This document shows, one piece after another, positions 1-8,326 of a stretch of 43,863 nt of DNA (positions are counted from its first letter, which is position 1; every line of letters starts with the position of its first letter). This DNA comes from Prochlorococcus sp. AG-686-O05. GTDB lineage: Bacteria > Cyanobacteriota > Cyanobacteriia > PCC-6307 > Cyanobiaceae. Made by a program: the position numbers and the translations under genes. The notes beneath the pieces are model-generated. The model ran no database searches and was not told where the DNA came from. It saw only the letters and a list, made by a program, of their open reading frames with translations. The stretch spans positions 1 through 43,863 of the forward strand of contig QCVV01000003.1 of NCBI GenBank assembly GCA_003210235.1. Direction: 5' to 3'.

Positions 1-640
1 TTCCATTCTTCATCTCTGCAACTGCATCTGCATAACTTAATTCCTCTAATCGATGAGTAATCCATAAAGCAGTAAATGGATTACTTGTATTCTTTGTAAG
101 GCCCTTAATTATTTCTAAAACTGCTATTTGACTAGAACTATCTAGTAGCGCCGTAGGCTCGTCCATAAGAATAAAATTCTTATCACTTATCAAGGAAGAA
201 GCAATAGTTAAACGTTGTTTCTGACCACCACTTAATGTATGAATCGACCTTTTATCAAATCCAGCTAATCCAACCTTTTTTAGAGCAATATCAATTTTAT
301 TAGTAATATCTTTTCTACTTAATTTTTGATTAATATTCAGAAGAAGTTCACTCCTACAATTTGGCATTAATATTTGATGATCAGGATTTTGAAAAACCAT
401 CCCGATGTTCGCTAAATTATTTATAACTCCACTACTTGGTTTTAGAAGTCCGTTAATTAACTTCAGCAAAGTACTTTTTCCGCTTCCATTTTTACCAACA
501 ATCATCCATAACCCAGTTTTATCAATAGAAAAATTACAATTATTTATTACATGCTCATTTTTTTCAGGCCATGAAAAACTAACATCTTTGAAAGTTACAT
601 TAGGTACTTCATTTTGCAAAGTATCCTCGATCTCGATCAT
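1..640 (-). CDS. ABC transporter ATP-binding protein (CbiO/EcfA-like), partial
   Basis: This is the nucleotide-binding subunit of an ABC transporter; the frame is open to the left edge, so the C-terminus is missing (about 213 codons present). Reading from ATG at 638-640, I see Walker A GKNGSGKST, a Q-loop in VFQNPDHQ, the signature LSGGQKQRL, Walker B FILMDEPTALLD and the switch His in WITHRLEE. The FQNPDHQ stretch is typical of energy-coupling-factor/cobalt-type ATPases (CbiO/EcfA), so vitamin or metal-ion uptake is the likely role, but no transmembrane partner lies in the window to fix the substrate. It sits one base downstream of the UPF0367-like gene on the same strand, so the two are probably cotranscribed. 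The ORF track omitted it because it runs off the edge. Confidence 0.9.
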   Translation of the reverse strand, partial: MIEIEDTLQNEVPNVTFKDVSFSWPEKNEHVINNCNFSIDKTGLWMIVGKNGSGKSTLLKLINGLLKPSSGVINNLANIGMVFQNPDHQILMPNCRSELLLNINQKLSRKDITNKIDIALKKVGLAGFDKRSIHTLSGGQKQRLTIASSLISDKNFILMDEPTALLDSSSQIAVLEIIKGLTKNTSNPFTALWITHRLEELSYADAVAEMKNG

Positions 641-641
641 T

Positions 642-911
642 TTAAATATCTAAGGAAAATCCAGGTCTTTTTGATCCACCAGCTACTGCAGACTTTTCAT
701 ATATCTGAACAGAAATAACTTCTTTAGCAAGAACAGTTATCAATTTATCCTGAACTTTTTCACAACTTAACTCGATTAAAGAGGAATTTTGGTTATTACT
801 ATTCATAAAATCTTTGATTTCATCATAGATTCTTTTAATATCCTCATACTCTTTCTTTTGAATTGAAAGGGGGAAGGGGGAATATCTAAGACTTATTTCA
901 AGAGAATACAT
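642..911 (-). CDS. UPF0367-like small conserved cyanobacterial protein
   Basis: An 89-residue protein beginning MYSLEISLRYSPFPLSIQ and ending KRPGFSLDI. I recognise the general sequence as that of the cyanobacterial UPF0367 family, for which no function is known to me. It has no signal peptide or membrane segment and looks like a small soluble alpha/beta protein. The gene ends one base before the ABC ATPase start, suggesting translational coupling. The G-rich run on the + strand (GGGGGAAGGGGG) is simply the codons for SPFPL. Family assignment is from memory; the reading frame and coding character are clear. Confidence 0.8.
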   Translation of the reverse strand: MYSLEISLRYSPFPLSIQKKEYEDIKRIYDEIKDFMNSNNQNSSLIELSCEKVQDKLITVLAKEVISVQIYEKSAVAGGSKRPGFSLDI

Positions 912-1066
912 AAAAGAATGGTAAATTTCATATTATAAACAAACTATAGAACAATCTTTTCTAAGAAGTTGTTTTAAAATTAAGTTCAATTCAAATTTTT
1001 TTATAAAAGATATATAAATGCATTTAATATAGGAGTGAACAAATTCAATTTTGTAAAATTTTTTCC

Positions 1067-2035
1067 ATGGAAATAGCAGGTGATATTACTTCTTTAGTTG
1101 GCAACACCCCATTAGTAAAATTAGATCGTATAAAAAAATATTGTAATTGTTATCCAGAAATAATTGCTAAACTTGAAAGTTTTAATCCATCAGCATCCGT
1201 CAAAGATCGTATCGCTTATTCGATGTTAAATTCAGCCGAAAAAGATGGTTTAATATTTCCGGGGAAAACAACATTAATTGAGGCAACAAGTGGAAATACC
1301 GGAATAGCCTTAGCAATGGTTGCAGCAGCTAAAGGTTATAGATTGATACTAACTATGCCAGATACTATGAGTATTGAAAGAAGGGCAATGCTTAGAGCAT
1401 ATGGTGCAGAATTACAACTCACTCCAGGCAAAGAAGGAATGAAAGGGGCTTTAGATTTAGCAAGTGAATTATCTTCAAGTATTCCAAATAGCTTTCAGTT
1501 TAATCAGTTTGAAAATCTCGCAAATCCAGAAATTCATGAAAGAACCACAGCTAAAGAAATTTGGGATCAATCGAATCAAAATATTGATGGATTAGTTACT
1601 GGAGTTGGTACTGGAGGGACCATAACTGGATGTTCTCGATTTCTAAAAAAAGTTAATCCAAATTGCAAAATATATGCAGTTGAGCCCGCAAAAAGCGCTG
1701 TAATTTCAGGAGAAAAAGCTGGTTCTCATTCTATACAGGGGATTGGTGCAGGATTCGTTCCTAAAGTACTTGATACTCAATTAATAGATGAAGTTATCAA
1801 GATAGATGATAACGAGGCATTTTATTATGGGAGGTTATTGGCTCGATTAGAGGGTCTTTTATCAGGAATTAGTAGCGGTGCTGCTTTGGCAGCAACAATC
1901 AAAATAGGTCAAAGGGAAGAGCTTATTAATCAAAGATTAATAGTGATTCTTCCAAGTTTTGGTGAAAGATACTTATCTACGGCAATGTTTGAATCCAACA
2001 CTGTAATCAAAGCTAGAGAAGACGGTTACTTATAG
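1067..2035 (+). CDS. cysK: Cysteine synthase (O-acetylserine sulfhydrylase)
   Basis: A PLP-dependent enzyme making cysteine from O-acetylserine and sulfide in the cytoplasm. The 322 residues match the family's usual length. The PLP Schiff-base lysine lies in SASVKDR (K46), the substrate-binding loop in EATSGNTG (about 72-79), the phosphate-binding glycine loop in GTGGTITG (about 180-190) and the PLP-ring contact Ser in GISSGA near the C-terminus. CysK and CysM are hard to separate on motifs alone; I favour CysK. The ATG is preceded by an AT-rich 155-base gap that must hold the promoter. A J-domain gene follows 16 bases later and may be cotranscribed. cysH, another sulfur-assimilation gene, is in the same window at about 36 kb but is not linked. 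Confidence 0.93.
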   Translation: MEIAGDITSLVGNTPLVKLDRIKKYCNCYPEIIAKLESFNPSASVKDRIAYSMLNSAEKDGLIFPGKTTLIEATSGNTGIALAMVAAAKGYRLILTMPDTMSIERRAMLRAYGAELQLTPGKEGMKGALDLASELSSSIPNSFQFNQFENLANPEIHERTTAKEIWDQSNQNIDGLVTGVGTGGTITGCSRFLKKVNPNCKIYAVEPAKSAVISGEKAGSHSIQGIGAGFVPKVLDTQLIDEVIKIDDNEAFYYGRLLARLEGLLSGISSGAALAATIKIGQREELINQRLIVILPSFGERYLSTAMFESNTVIKAREDGYL

Positions 2036-2051
2036 CAAAAGGTATCTAGAT

Positions 2052-2729
2052 ATGATCAAAAATCTTTATAAAGAATTAGGGTTGAAAGAAAATGCAACTC
2101 AAGGTGAAATTAAATCTTCCTACCGTCGCTTAGTTAAACAACATCATCCCGATGCAGGAGGTGAAAAAGATAGGTTTCTTGCAATACAAGATGCATGGGA
2201 GACTCTTAATGATCCTTTTAAAAAAGAACAATATGATAAAACCCTATTTTCATTACAACAATCATCTAATTTCAGAAATGAAAATTGGAAAGAGAAAGTT
2301 AATACAACAAAATATAGTTCAACAATAAAAGATAATGAGGTTAAAAATTGGATTAAAAATATTTATAATCCTACCAATAGATTTATTAGCCAAATAATCA
2401 ACCCCTTGAGTAAAGAAATAAAAGAACTATCTGCTGATCCATATGATGAAGAATTGATGGATAATTTTTGCAGTTATATTAATCTTTCCCAAAAAAAAAT
2501 TGAAAAAGTTGATAAATTGTACAAGTCAATTTCTGTTCCGAATTCAATATCCTATTTAGGTTTAGATCTTTATCATTGCTTTTCTCAAGTTAAAGATGCT
2601 TTATCAGAACTGGATAAGTACACACAAGGATATGTAGATGATTATCTATTTGATGGCAAAGAAATGATGAAAGAGGCAAAAAGAATCCAATCAAAAATGT
2701 CTTATGATAAAAAATCTATAATTTCCTGA
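2052..2729 (+). CDS. J-domain (DnaJ-like) protein
   Basis: A 225-residue protein with an N-terminal J domain (residues about 3-65) carrying the HPD tripeptide at 32-34 (KQHHPDAGG) needed to stimulate Hsp70/DnaK ATPase. The rest lacks the Gly/Phe region and the CXXCXGXG zinc repeats of true DnaJ, so this is a type III J protein, a specialised co-chaperone rather than general DnaJ. The C-terminal 150 residues are charged and helical with no domain I recognise. It follows the cysteine synthase gene by 16 bases and converges on ndhO with only 4 bases between the stop codons. Confidence 0.88.
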   Translation: MIKNLYKELGLKENATQGEIKSSYRRLVKQHHPDAGGEKDRFLAIQDAWETLNDPFKKEQYDKTLFSLQQSSNFRNENWKEKVNTTKYSSTIKDNEVKNWIKNIYNPTNRFISQIINPLSKEIKELSADPYDEELMDNFCSYINLSQKKIEKVDKLYKSISVPNSISYLGLDLYHCFSQVKDALSELDKYTQGYVDDYLFDGKEMMKEAKRIQSKMSYDKKSIIS

Positions 2730-2733
2730 ATTA

Positions 2734-2976
2734 CTATACTTCAACGATATATTCTTTCAGTTGGTCTAATTTAAACCAGACATCTGGTACGGGTCGACGC
2801 CATCTTACTTGAGCATATTCTTCTTTAATACTTAAAATTTCTCCTGGGCCTTCAAATACATAACTAGGTAAATCTTCATCACTAGCTAATGCTTCGACAC
2901 TTTTATCATAAATACTTTTATCTACAGAGACTAAACTTCCTTTCTTTAACGGCTTCTTGGGTATTGATTCGGTCAT
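2734..2976 (-). CDS. ndhO: NAD(P)H-quinone oxidoreductase subunit O
   Basis: A subunit of the thylakoid NDH-1 complex (cyclic electron flow and respiration) specific to cyanobacteria and chloroplasts. The sequence KPLKKGSLVSVDK...YVFEGPGEILSIKEEYAQVRWRRPVPDVWFKLDQLKEY is characteristic of NdhO, an SH3-like peripheral subunit with no membrane segment. The ORF track starts 45 bases upstream at 3021, but the added 15 residues (MYNKFRNFNKLINLI) are not typical of the family; I chose the internal ATG at 2974-2976, giving the usual 80-residue protein starting MTESIPKKPL. Confidence 0.93.
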   Translation of the reverse strand: MTESIPKKPLKKGSLVSVDKSIYDKSVEALASDEDLPSYVFEGPGEILSIKEEYAQVRWRRPVPDVWFKLDQLKEYIVEV

Positions 2977-3118
2977 GATGAGATTTATTAATTTATTAAA
3001 ATTTCTAAATTTATTATACAAAAACTTTTTTCATTAATTTTTTTTAAATTGATTACATCATAATAATTACAATCGATACAAAAATTTAATAGTCTAAATT
3101 TATTATTAAATTAAAAAT

Positions 3119-4051
3119 ATGCGTCTATTACTCCTTGGGTGTACGGGTTTTGTGGGGAAAGAATTAGTCCCAGCTTTACTCAAAGAAGGCCACGAACTTT
3201 GCATTATCAGTAGAAAAAATATTAATAATTTGAAGATAAATATTCCTTCAGATAAATTCAAATTTCTTAAAATAGATCTTTCTAAAAAACAAAATTGGAG
3301 TAATGAAAATCTATTAATTAATTTAAAAGATTCTGATGGGATAATTAATTTAATTGGTGAACCAATAGCAGATAAAAAATGGACTGATATTCAAAAAGAT
3401 GAGATTGAAAAAAGCAGGATTAATTCAACTAAGTATTTAATGGAAACCCTTAAAAAATCCAGAATTAATCCAAAAGTCATAGTAAATGGTTCGGCAATAG
3501 GATTCTATGGAACAAGTTTAACTCAAGAGTTCAATGAGAATAATCAATGTGGCAATGATTTTTTAGCTAACCTTTGCAACAAATGGGAAGAAGTTGCGAA
3601 CGGAAAACCATTTTTCTCAAGATTGGTAATTTTCAGAATCGGAATAGTTTTAGAAGCAGAGGGAGGAGCACTAGGAAAAATGCTTCCAGTATTTAAAATT
3701 GGACTGGGAGGTCCAATCGGAGATGGGAAGCAATGGATGAGTTGGATTCATAGAAGTGACTTATGTGGATTAATAATTAAAGCATTAGTAGATAAACAAT
3801 TTTCCGGGGTGTATAACGCGGTCGCACCGGAGCCAGTATTAATGAAGGATTTCTCTAAAACTTTAGGGAGATGCCTGAATAGACCAGATTTACTCCCATT
3901 GCCTGGAAGAATACTGAAATTATTATTAGGTGATGGGGCAAAAATAGTATTAGAGGGGCAAAAAGTAATCAGTATTAAATTACAAGAAAAAATATATAAA
4001 TTCAAATATCCTCTTCTTGAGAAAGCCATTTACGCTTCCACCAAGAATTAA
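3119..4051 (+). CDS. TIGR01777/YfcH-type NAD-dependent epimerase family protein
   Basis: An extended short-chain dehydrogenase/reductase-like protein (310 residues) of the COG1090 group. The N-terminal dinucleotide-binding motif is GCTGFVGKEL (residues 8-17). NGSAIGFYG in the middle corresponds to the conserved Ser/Tyr region of the family, and the C-terminal DUF1731-like segment (TLGRCLNRPDLLPLPGRILKLLLGDGA) is diagnostic. The family has been called cell-division inhibitor in cyanobacterial annotations; its substrate is not established. The 3' end overlaps the convergent small membrane-protein gene by 50 bases, an unusually long overlap. Confidence 0.9.
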   Translation: MRLLLLGCTGFVGKELVPALLKEGHELCIISRKNINNLKINIPSDKFKFLKIDLSKKQNWSNENLLINLKDSDGIINLIGEPIADKKWTDIQKDEIEKSRINSTKYLMETLKKSRINPKVIVNGSAIGFYGTSLTQEFNENNQCGNDFLANLCNKWEEVANGKPFFSRLVIFRIGIVLEAEGGALGKMLPVFKIGLGGPIGDGKQWMSWIHRSDLCGLIIKALVDKQFSGVYNAVAPEPVLMKDFSKTLGRCLNRPDLLPLPGRILKLLLGDGAKIVLEGQKVISIKLQEKIYKFKYPLLEKAIYASTKN

Positions 4052-4271
4052 TTCCATTAACTAAAGCACTAACAATTAAGATGGTAATTAGAGGTGTGAT
4101 GAGTGGATTCCAAAGATTCTGAAATATATTAAGGAAAATAATTACTCCATTAATTTGCATAATTACTGCAAAAATAAAAAATATTGCAAAAAAAATAACA
4201 ACAAATAAATTTATCAATAAAAAATTATCAATAATCACTTTCAACTTTATTTTAGATTTCTGCTTAGTCAT
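4002..4271 (-). CDS. Small conserved membrane protein
   Basis: An 89-residue protein with a basic N-terminus (MTKQKSKIKLK), one hydrophobic segment at about 18-48 and another at about 55-72, ending in an amphipathic tail (WWKRKWLSQEEDI). I recognise no named family. The basic head and two membrane spans suggest an inner or thylakoid membrane protein. Its last 50 bases lie over the 3' end of the epimerase gene in the opposite orientation. It starts 2 bases after the lipid-A-disaccharide-synthase-related gene, so it is probably read from the same transcript. The physical coupling supports it being real. Confidence 0.72.
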   Translation of the reverse strand: MTKQKSKIKLKVIIDNFLLINLFVVIFFAIFFIFAVIMQINGVIIFLNIFQNLWNPLITPLITILIVSALVNGINSWWKRKWLSQEEDI

Positions 4272-4273
4272 TT

Positions 4274-5467
4274 TTAATGAAACCCTCTTATATCATTAGT
4301 TATCTTAATGCATGAATTACTCTCTCCGATTCTTAAATTTGCATTATCAATACAAGAAATCAAAAAATTTTTGTCTAGCTTTATCAAATAAATAACTTTA
4401 AGGATTAGATTTATTGTCTGATTTATTTGATCTTTCTTATTTATATAATTAGTAGAACAAAAAACATATCTACCAAGTAATCGTCTCTGAGCTTCTGCAA
4501 AAGATTTTGTAAATTGAGGACCGCTCCCTTCAATTTGAATAACTGGCTTTGCTAAACCGATAGCCTGCTCTGATGCAGTTCCAGCCATACTTATTACGAA
4601 CTTACTTTTAAATAATATTTCTTCAAACAAGTTCCAGTTCAAATTGATCGTAATAAATCCATATTTAAATTCTAGACCATCATTTTTTTCTTTATTTTCT
4701 ATGTAAAACCATTTTCTTTGATTTAGTATCTTACTAATTCTTTCCATAGAAAGAACCTTTACTATGGCGAAATTGAATTCAATATTCTCAAAATATTTTA
4801 ACTTAGACATTGTCTCTAAAACTTCTAAAATCAAATTCAAATTATCTAAGATTTCAGGAAATCTACTTCCAGGAAATAATCCAATACTATAAGGGACGGT
4901 TTTAGATTTATTTTCAAAAAAAGAAAATTTATCCATAAATGGATTCCCTAAAAAAGATACTTTTTTTCTTAATTGTTGAGTTAAATCATTTGCTGTTAGA
5001 AAATCCCTAGCATATATATTTTTTGCATATTTTGAGATTAAAAAAAATTTACAAGGCCAAGGTAATTTTAATCTCCCCTCATAATGACTAGAGTATGCAA
5101 CTAAATATGTAAAAAAATCTTTTTTTGCAAACCATGCAAAAAAAACAGGAACTATATCTCCAATTACTAAATAAAAATCATATTTATTTCTTAATTTATA
5201 AGACAAATATAATTTTTTAAAAAAGTAAATTATTTGTCCTCCAAATATTTCAAACATTCTTCCCCTAAAAGAATTGTAACCAATACCACCCGTTCTAAAT
5301 TTTTTGGTTTTACCAATAATTCTTATATTTACTTTTTTATAATTTTCTCCATCACCTACGATAGGGAGAGCATCTACAAGATCGCCTTTCTTTACGAAAT
5401 ATTTAGCTAGTAAACTACCAGATAAATCTTCTCCATGTCCATTACTTAACAGTAAAATTCTGGACAA
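4274..5467 (-). CDS. Lipid-A-disaccharide synthase-related protein (TIGR03492-like)
   Basis: A 397-residue protein starting MSRILLLSNGHGEDLSGSLLA, the opening typical of the cyanobacterial LpxB-related family. The C-terminal GTASEQAIGLAKPVIQIEGSGPQF resembles the sugar-nucleotide-binding region of GT-B glycosyltransferases. True LpxB forms lipid A disaccharide; this family is present in cyanobacteria without a proven substrate, so a glycosyltransferase role is an inference. The gene lies between a TPR-protein gene (1 base apart) and a small membrane-protein gene (2 bases apart), forming a tight leftward operon. Confidence 0.85.
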   Translation of the reverse strand: MSRILLLSNGHGEDLSGSLLAKYFVKKGDLVDALPIVGDGENYKKVNIRIIGKTKKFRTGGIGYNSFRGRMFEIFGGQIIYFFKKLYLSYKLRNKYDFYLVIGDIVPVFFAWFAKKDFFTYLVAYSSHYEGRLKLPWPCKFFLISKYAKNIYARDFLTANDLTQQLRKKVSFLGNPFMDKFSFFENKSKTVPYSIGLFPGSRFPEILDNLNLILEVLETMSKLKYFENIEFNFAIVKVLSMERISKILNQRKWFYIENKEKNDGLEFKYGFITINLNWNLFEEILFKSKFVISMAGTASEQAIGLAKPVIQIEGSGPQFTKSFAEAQRRLLGRYVFCSTNYINKKDQINQTINLILKVIYLIKLDKNFLISCIDNANLRIGESNSCIKITNDIRGFH

Positions 5468-5468
5468 T

Positions 5469-5897
5469 TTAAAATTCTAACCATTTATTGATTTTAGTTA
5501 ATTCTGGCCAATTTGGATATCTATTAAATCCATCTTCAACTGAATCTTTTAACTCAGTCTTTACATCAGGCATCATCATTGCCATTTTTTTAATTAATTG
5601 AACATGCTCTCTAACACCTTTATTATTAGTAGCCAAAAGAGCTAACGACAAATTCATTCTTGCTTGCGGGTCTTGCTGATTTAATCGAACTGCCTCTCTT
5701 GCTGCTGCTAATGCTTCTTCGTTATTCTTCAATAGAAGCTGCAACCAAGATAGACAAGTCCACGCAGCAAAGTGGTTGGGTATTTGTTGAATGATTTTTT
5801 GAAAATCTTGTGCAATTGGTATTAACTCTTGACCATCTTGATATCTAGATAAGGCCGCATTGAAATCGGATTCAATTGGATTAATGTCATCTGTCAT
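5469..5897 (-). CDS. TPR-repeat protein
   Basis: A 142-residue protein made largely of tetratricopeptide-like helices: FAAWTCLSWLQLLLKNNEEALAAAREAVRLNQQDPQARMNLSLALLATN (about 38-90) matches the A/B-helix TPR pattern, covering about two repeats. TPR proteins act as assembly scaffolds; the partner here is unknown. The C-terminus ENGFNRYP-like stretch (DGFNRYPNWPELTKINKWLEF) is reminiscent of other small cyanobacterial TPR proteins. It is 9 bases downstream of the A-type Fe-S carrier gene and 1 base upstream of the LpxB-related gene on the same strand, so cotranscription is likely. Confidence 0.82.
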   Translation of the reverse strand: MTDDINPIESDFNAALSRYQDGQELIPIAQDFQKIIQQIPNHFAAWTCLSWLQLLLKNNEEALAAAREAVRLNQQDPQARMNLSLALLATNNKGVREHVQLIKKMAMMMPDVKTELKDSVEDGFNRYPNWPELTKINKWLEF

Positions 5898-5906
5898 ATA
5901 TTTTTC

Positions 5907-6299
5907 TTATACTGCAAAAGAGCTTCCGCAACCACAAGTTTGAGAGGCATTAGGATTGACGAAATTGAAACCTCCTCCAATTAAATCCTTACTAAAATCT
6001 AGTTGCATGCCGTAAATATACAGAAGACTTTTTGGGTCGCATATTACTTTAAATGTTTGTTCAGAACTCAATGAATAATCATATACTTTATCATCTGAAT
6101 TTATTTCATCTCCCCCGACAAAATCCATCGTATAACTCATACCACTGCATCCTCCAGATCTGACCCCCACTCTTAAAGCTTTCTTATCAGTCTGATTCTT
6201 CAATAAAGAAGATATTTGTTCTATGGCATCATTGGTTATTAAAATTCCCTTACCGTCATCTGAAGTCTTAATTTTTTCCTCTATTTTTACATTTTCCAT
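5907..6299 (-). CDS. A-type iron-sulfur carrier (HesB/IscA/SufA family)
   Basis: A 130-residue A-type scaffold/carrier that passes Fe-S clusters to apoproteins. All three conserved cysteines are present: C51 in SGGCSGMSY and the C-terminal CGC pair in TCGCGSSF (C122, C124). The N-terminal 20 residues before ITNDAIEQI are a variable extension. It cannot be separated further into IscA, SufA or ErpA by eye. It heads a leftward operon with the TPR protein and LpxB-related gene. SufB begins at the far right of the window, showing the SUF system this carrier would work with. Confidence 0.93.
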   Translation of the reverse strand: MENVKIEEKIKTSDDGKGILITNDAIEQISSLLKNQTDKKALRVGVRSGGCSGMSYTMDFVGGDEINSDDKVYDYSLSSEQTFKVICDPKSLLYIYGMQLDFSKDLIGGGFNFVNPNASQTCGCGSSFAV

Positions 6300-6398
6300 A
6301 AATACACATAAACGTATAATTACACTATAAAAAATATAGACACATCATGCATATTTCAAACGATATACAAAGTTGATTTGTTATAATTTAAGGAAAAA

Positions 6399-7853
6399 GT
6401 GAAAATTGCAATAATAGGCTCAGGGTTAGCAGGTTTAACAGCTGCAGTTAATTTGGTTGATGAAGGTCATGAAGTAGATATTTACGAAAGCAGATCATTC
6501 TGGGGAGGAAAAGTCGGAAGTTGGGAAGATAAAGAGGGTAATCATATAGAGATGGGATTACATGTATTTTTCTATAACTATGCAAATCTATTTAAACTCA
6601 TGAAAAAAGTTGGAGCATTAGATAATTTGCTTCCGAAAGAACATACTCATTTATTTATAAATAATGGTGGTGATTTAAGATCTTTGGATTTCAGATTTGC
6701 CTTGGGAGCTCCTTTTAACGGTCTAAAGGCTTTTTTCACTACAGAACAATTGACTTGGGTAGACAAATTAAGGAATGCATTAGCTTTGGGAACCAGTCCA
6801 ATAGTTAGAGGATTAGTAGATTACGAGGGTGCAATGAAGATAATTAGAGACTTAGATAAAATAAGCTTTAAAGAATGGTTTTTAAATCATGGCGGAAGCT
6901 TAAGAAGTCTTGAAAAAATGTGGGATCCAATTGCATACGCTTTAGGTTTTATAAATTGTCAAGATATATCGGCAAGATGCATGTTAACTATTTTTATGAT
7001 GTTCGCATCTAAGACTGAAGCCTCTAAACTTAATCTTTTAAAAGGATCTCCTCATAAATGGCTAACAAAACCTATCGTTGATTACATCACAAAAAAAGGA
7101 TGCAAAATCCACTTAAATCATAAAGTAGACGAAATTATTTTCGAAAAAGAATCTTCCTCCTACTCTGTCACACAACTCAAAATATCGACTCCAGAAGGCG
7201 TTAAGACTATATTTGCTGATACATTTCTCGCTGCTTGTGATGTTCCTGGAATTAAAAAAATAGTTCCTAAAGAATGGTATCAATTTAAGGAGTTTGAGGG
7301 TTTAAAAAAACTCAGAGCTGTTGCAGTTGCGACGATACAATTAAGATATGATGGATGGGTTACTGAACTAAAAAATGATAACAAAAGTCAGAACCCTTCA
7401 GGTTTAGATAATCTTTTATATTCTGCAGATGCATCTTTCAGTTGTTTCGCAGATTTAGCTTTAGCAAGCCCTGTAGATTATAGAAAGGAAGGAATGGGAT
7501 CTTTACTTCAATGTGTTTTGACTCCTGGAGATCGTTGGATGGGTAGAACAACAGAAAGAATCACTAAGGAGATTGATGCTGAGGTGCGTCGTCTATTTCC
7601 TTCTTCAAAGAATCTAAAATTACTTTGGAGTAATGTCGTACAAGTTCCACAATCACTTTATAGAGAGTCTCCAGGTATGGACCCATACAGACCTGATCAA
7701 AAGACTTCAATATTAAATTTCTTTATGGCAGGTAGTTATACAAAACAAGACTATATTGATTCAATGGAGGGGGCTACTATGAGCGGTCATTTAGCAGCAG
7801 CAGCAATTCTAGATAAGAAAGCTAAATTAGCAAAGAATCTTGCGGTCAGCTAA
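6399..7853 (+). CDS. crtQ: Zeta-carotene desaturase
   Basis: An FAD-dependent plant/cyanobacterial-type desaturase that converts zeta-carotene via neurosporene to lycopene in the thylakoid or envelope membrane. The 484 residues fit the family. The N-terminal FAD-binding motif is [16 protein letters not shown] with E30 (DIYESR) completing it. GLHVFFYNY and the C-terminal [22 protein letters not shown] are conserved ZDS signatures. The start is GTG at 6399, preceded at 5 bases by AAGGA, a good ribosome-binding site, which decides the start. The SRPBCC gene begins 2 bases after the stop, the same gene pair that I recall in Synechocystis (slr0940/slr0941). Confidence 0.95.
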   Translation: MKIAIIGSGLAGLTAAVNLVDEGHEVDIYESRSFWGGKVGSWEDKEGNHIEMGLHVFFYNYANLFKLMKKVGALDNLLPKEHTHLFINNGGDLRSLDFRFALGAPFNGLKAFFTTEQLTWVDKLRNALALGTSPIVRGLVDYEGAMKIIRDLDKISFKEWFLNHGGSLRSLEKMWDPIAYALGFINCQDISARCMLTIFMMFASKTEASKLNLLKGSPHKWLTKPIVDYITKKGCKIHLNHKVDEIIFEKESSSYSVTQLKISTPEGVKTIFADTFLAACDVPGIKKIVPKEWYQFKEFEGLKKLRAVAVATIQLRYDGWVTELKNDNKSQNPSGLDNLLYSADASFSCFADLALASPVDYRKEGMGSLLQCVLTPGDRWMGRTTERITKEIDAEVRRLFPSSKNLKLLWSNVVQVPQSLYRESPGMDPYRPDQKTSILNFFMAGSYTKQDYIDSMEGATMSGHLAAAAILDKKAKLAKNLAVS

Positions 7854-7855
7854 CT

Positions 7856-8326
7856 ATGGGTACTTGGCTTAAGCATGACGTAAATACAATTGTAAATGCG
7901 CCATTAGATAACGTTTGGAACACTTGGAGTGATTTGGATTCCATGTCTCTGTGGATGAGCTGGATTGAATCCGTCAAAACAATTGATCAAGAGACATCAA
8001 CTTTACCTGATCTAACCGAGTGGACTTTAGCTGCTAATGGATTCAAATTTAAATGGAAGGCACAAATAACAGAAAGAATTGAGAAAAATAAATTAAAATG
8101 GAAATCTATAGGAGGATTACCTACTGAAGGGTCTGTTATTTTTGAATCAAAAGGAGACCAATTAACATCAGTAAACTTAGCTGTCACCTATGAATTACCT
8201 AAAATGATTGCTCGATTTATGGAAGAAAAAATTTTGGGCAAAATGGTAACTAGCGAATTACAAGCAAATATTGATAGATTTCGAGATTTGGTAGAAAAAA
8301 ATTACAAAAATGAATTAACTAATTAA
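7856..8326 (+). CDS. SRPBCC-superfamily (polyketide cyclase/START-like) protein
   Basis: A 156-residue protein with the SRPBCC fold pattern: N-terminal strand then NAPLDNVWNTWSDLDSMSLWMSWIESV, a central beta-rich stretch, and a C-terminal long helix LGKMVTSELQANIDRFRDLVEKNY. SRPBCC domains bind hydrophobic ligands. Its placement 2 bases after crtQ suggests a carotenoid-linked role, perhaps substrate handling, but this is inference. Its 3' end overlaps the convergent hemD gene by 8 bases. Confidence 0.85.
   Translation: MGTWLKHDVNTIVNAPLDNVWNTWSDLDSMSLWMSWIESVKTIDQETSTLPDLTEWTLAANGFKFKWKAQITERIEKNKLKWKSIGGLPTEGSVIFESKGDQLTSVNLAVTYELPKMIARFMEEKILGKMVTSELQANIDRFRDLVEKNYKNELTN

Noticed and set aside
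405-653. 82-residue + strand ORF over the ABC ATPase
   Set aside because: Shadow of a gene with Walker A, signature and Walker B motifs on the minus strand.
855-890. G-run GGGGGAAGGGGG as a G-quadruplex
   Set aside because: Only two G5 tracts, and they are codons for Ser-Pro-Phe-Pro-Leu; four tracts would be needed for an intramolecular quadruplex.
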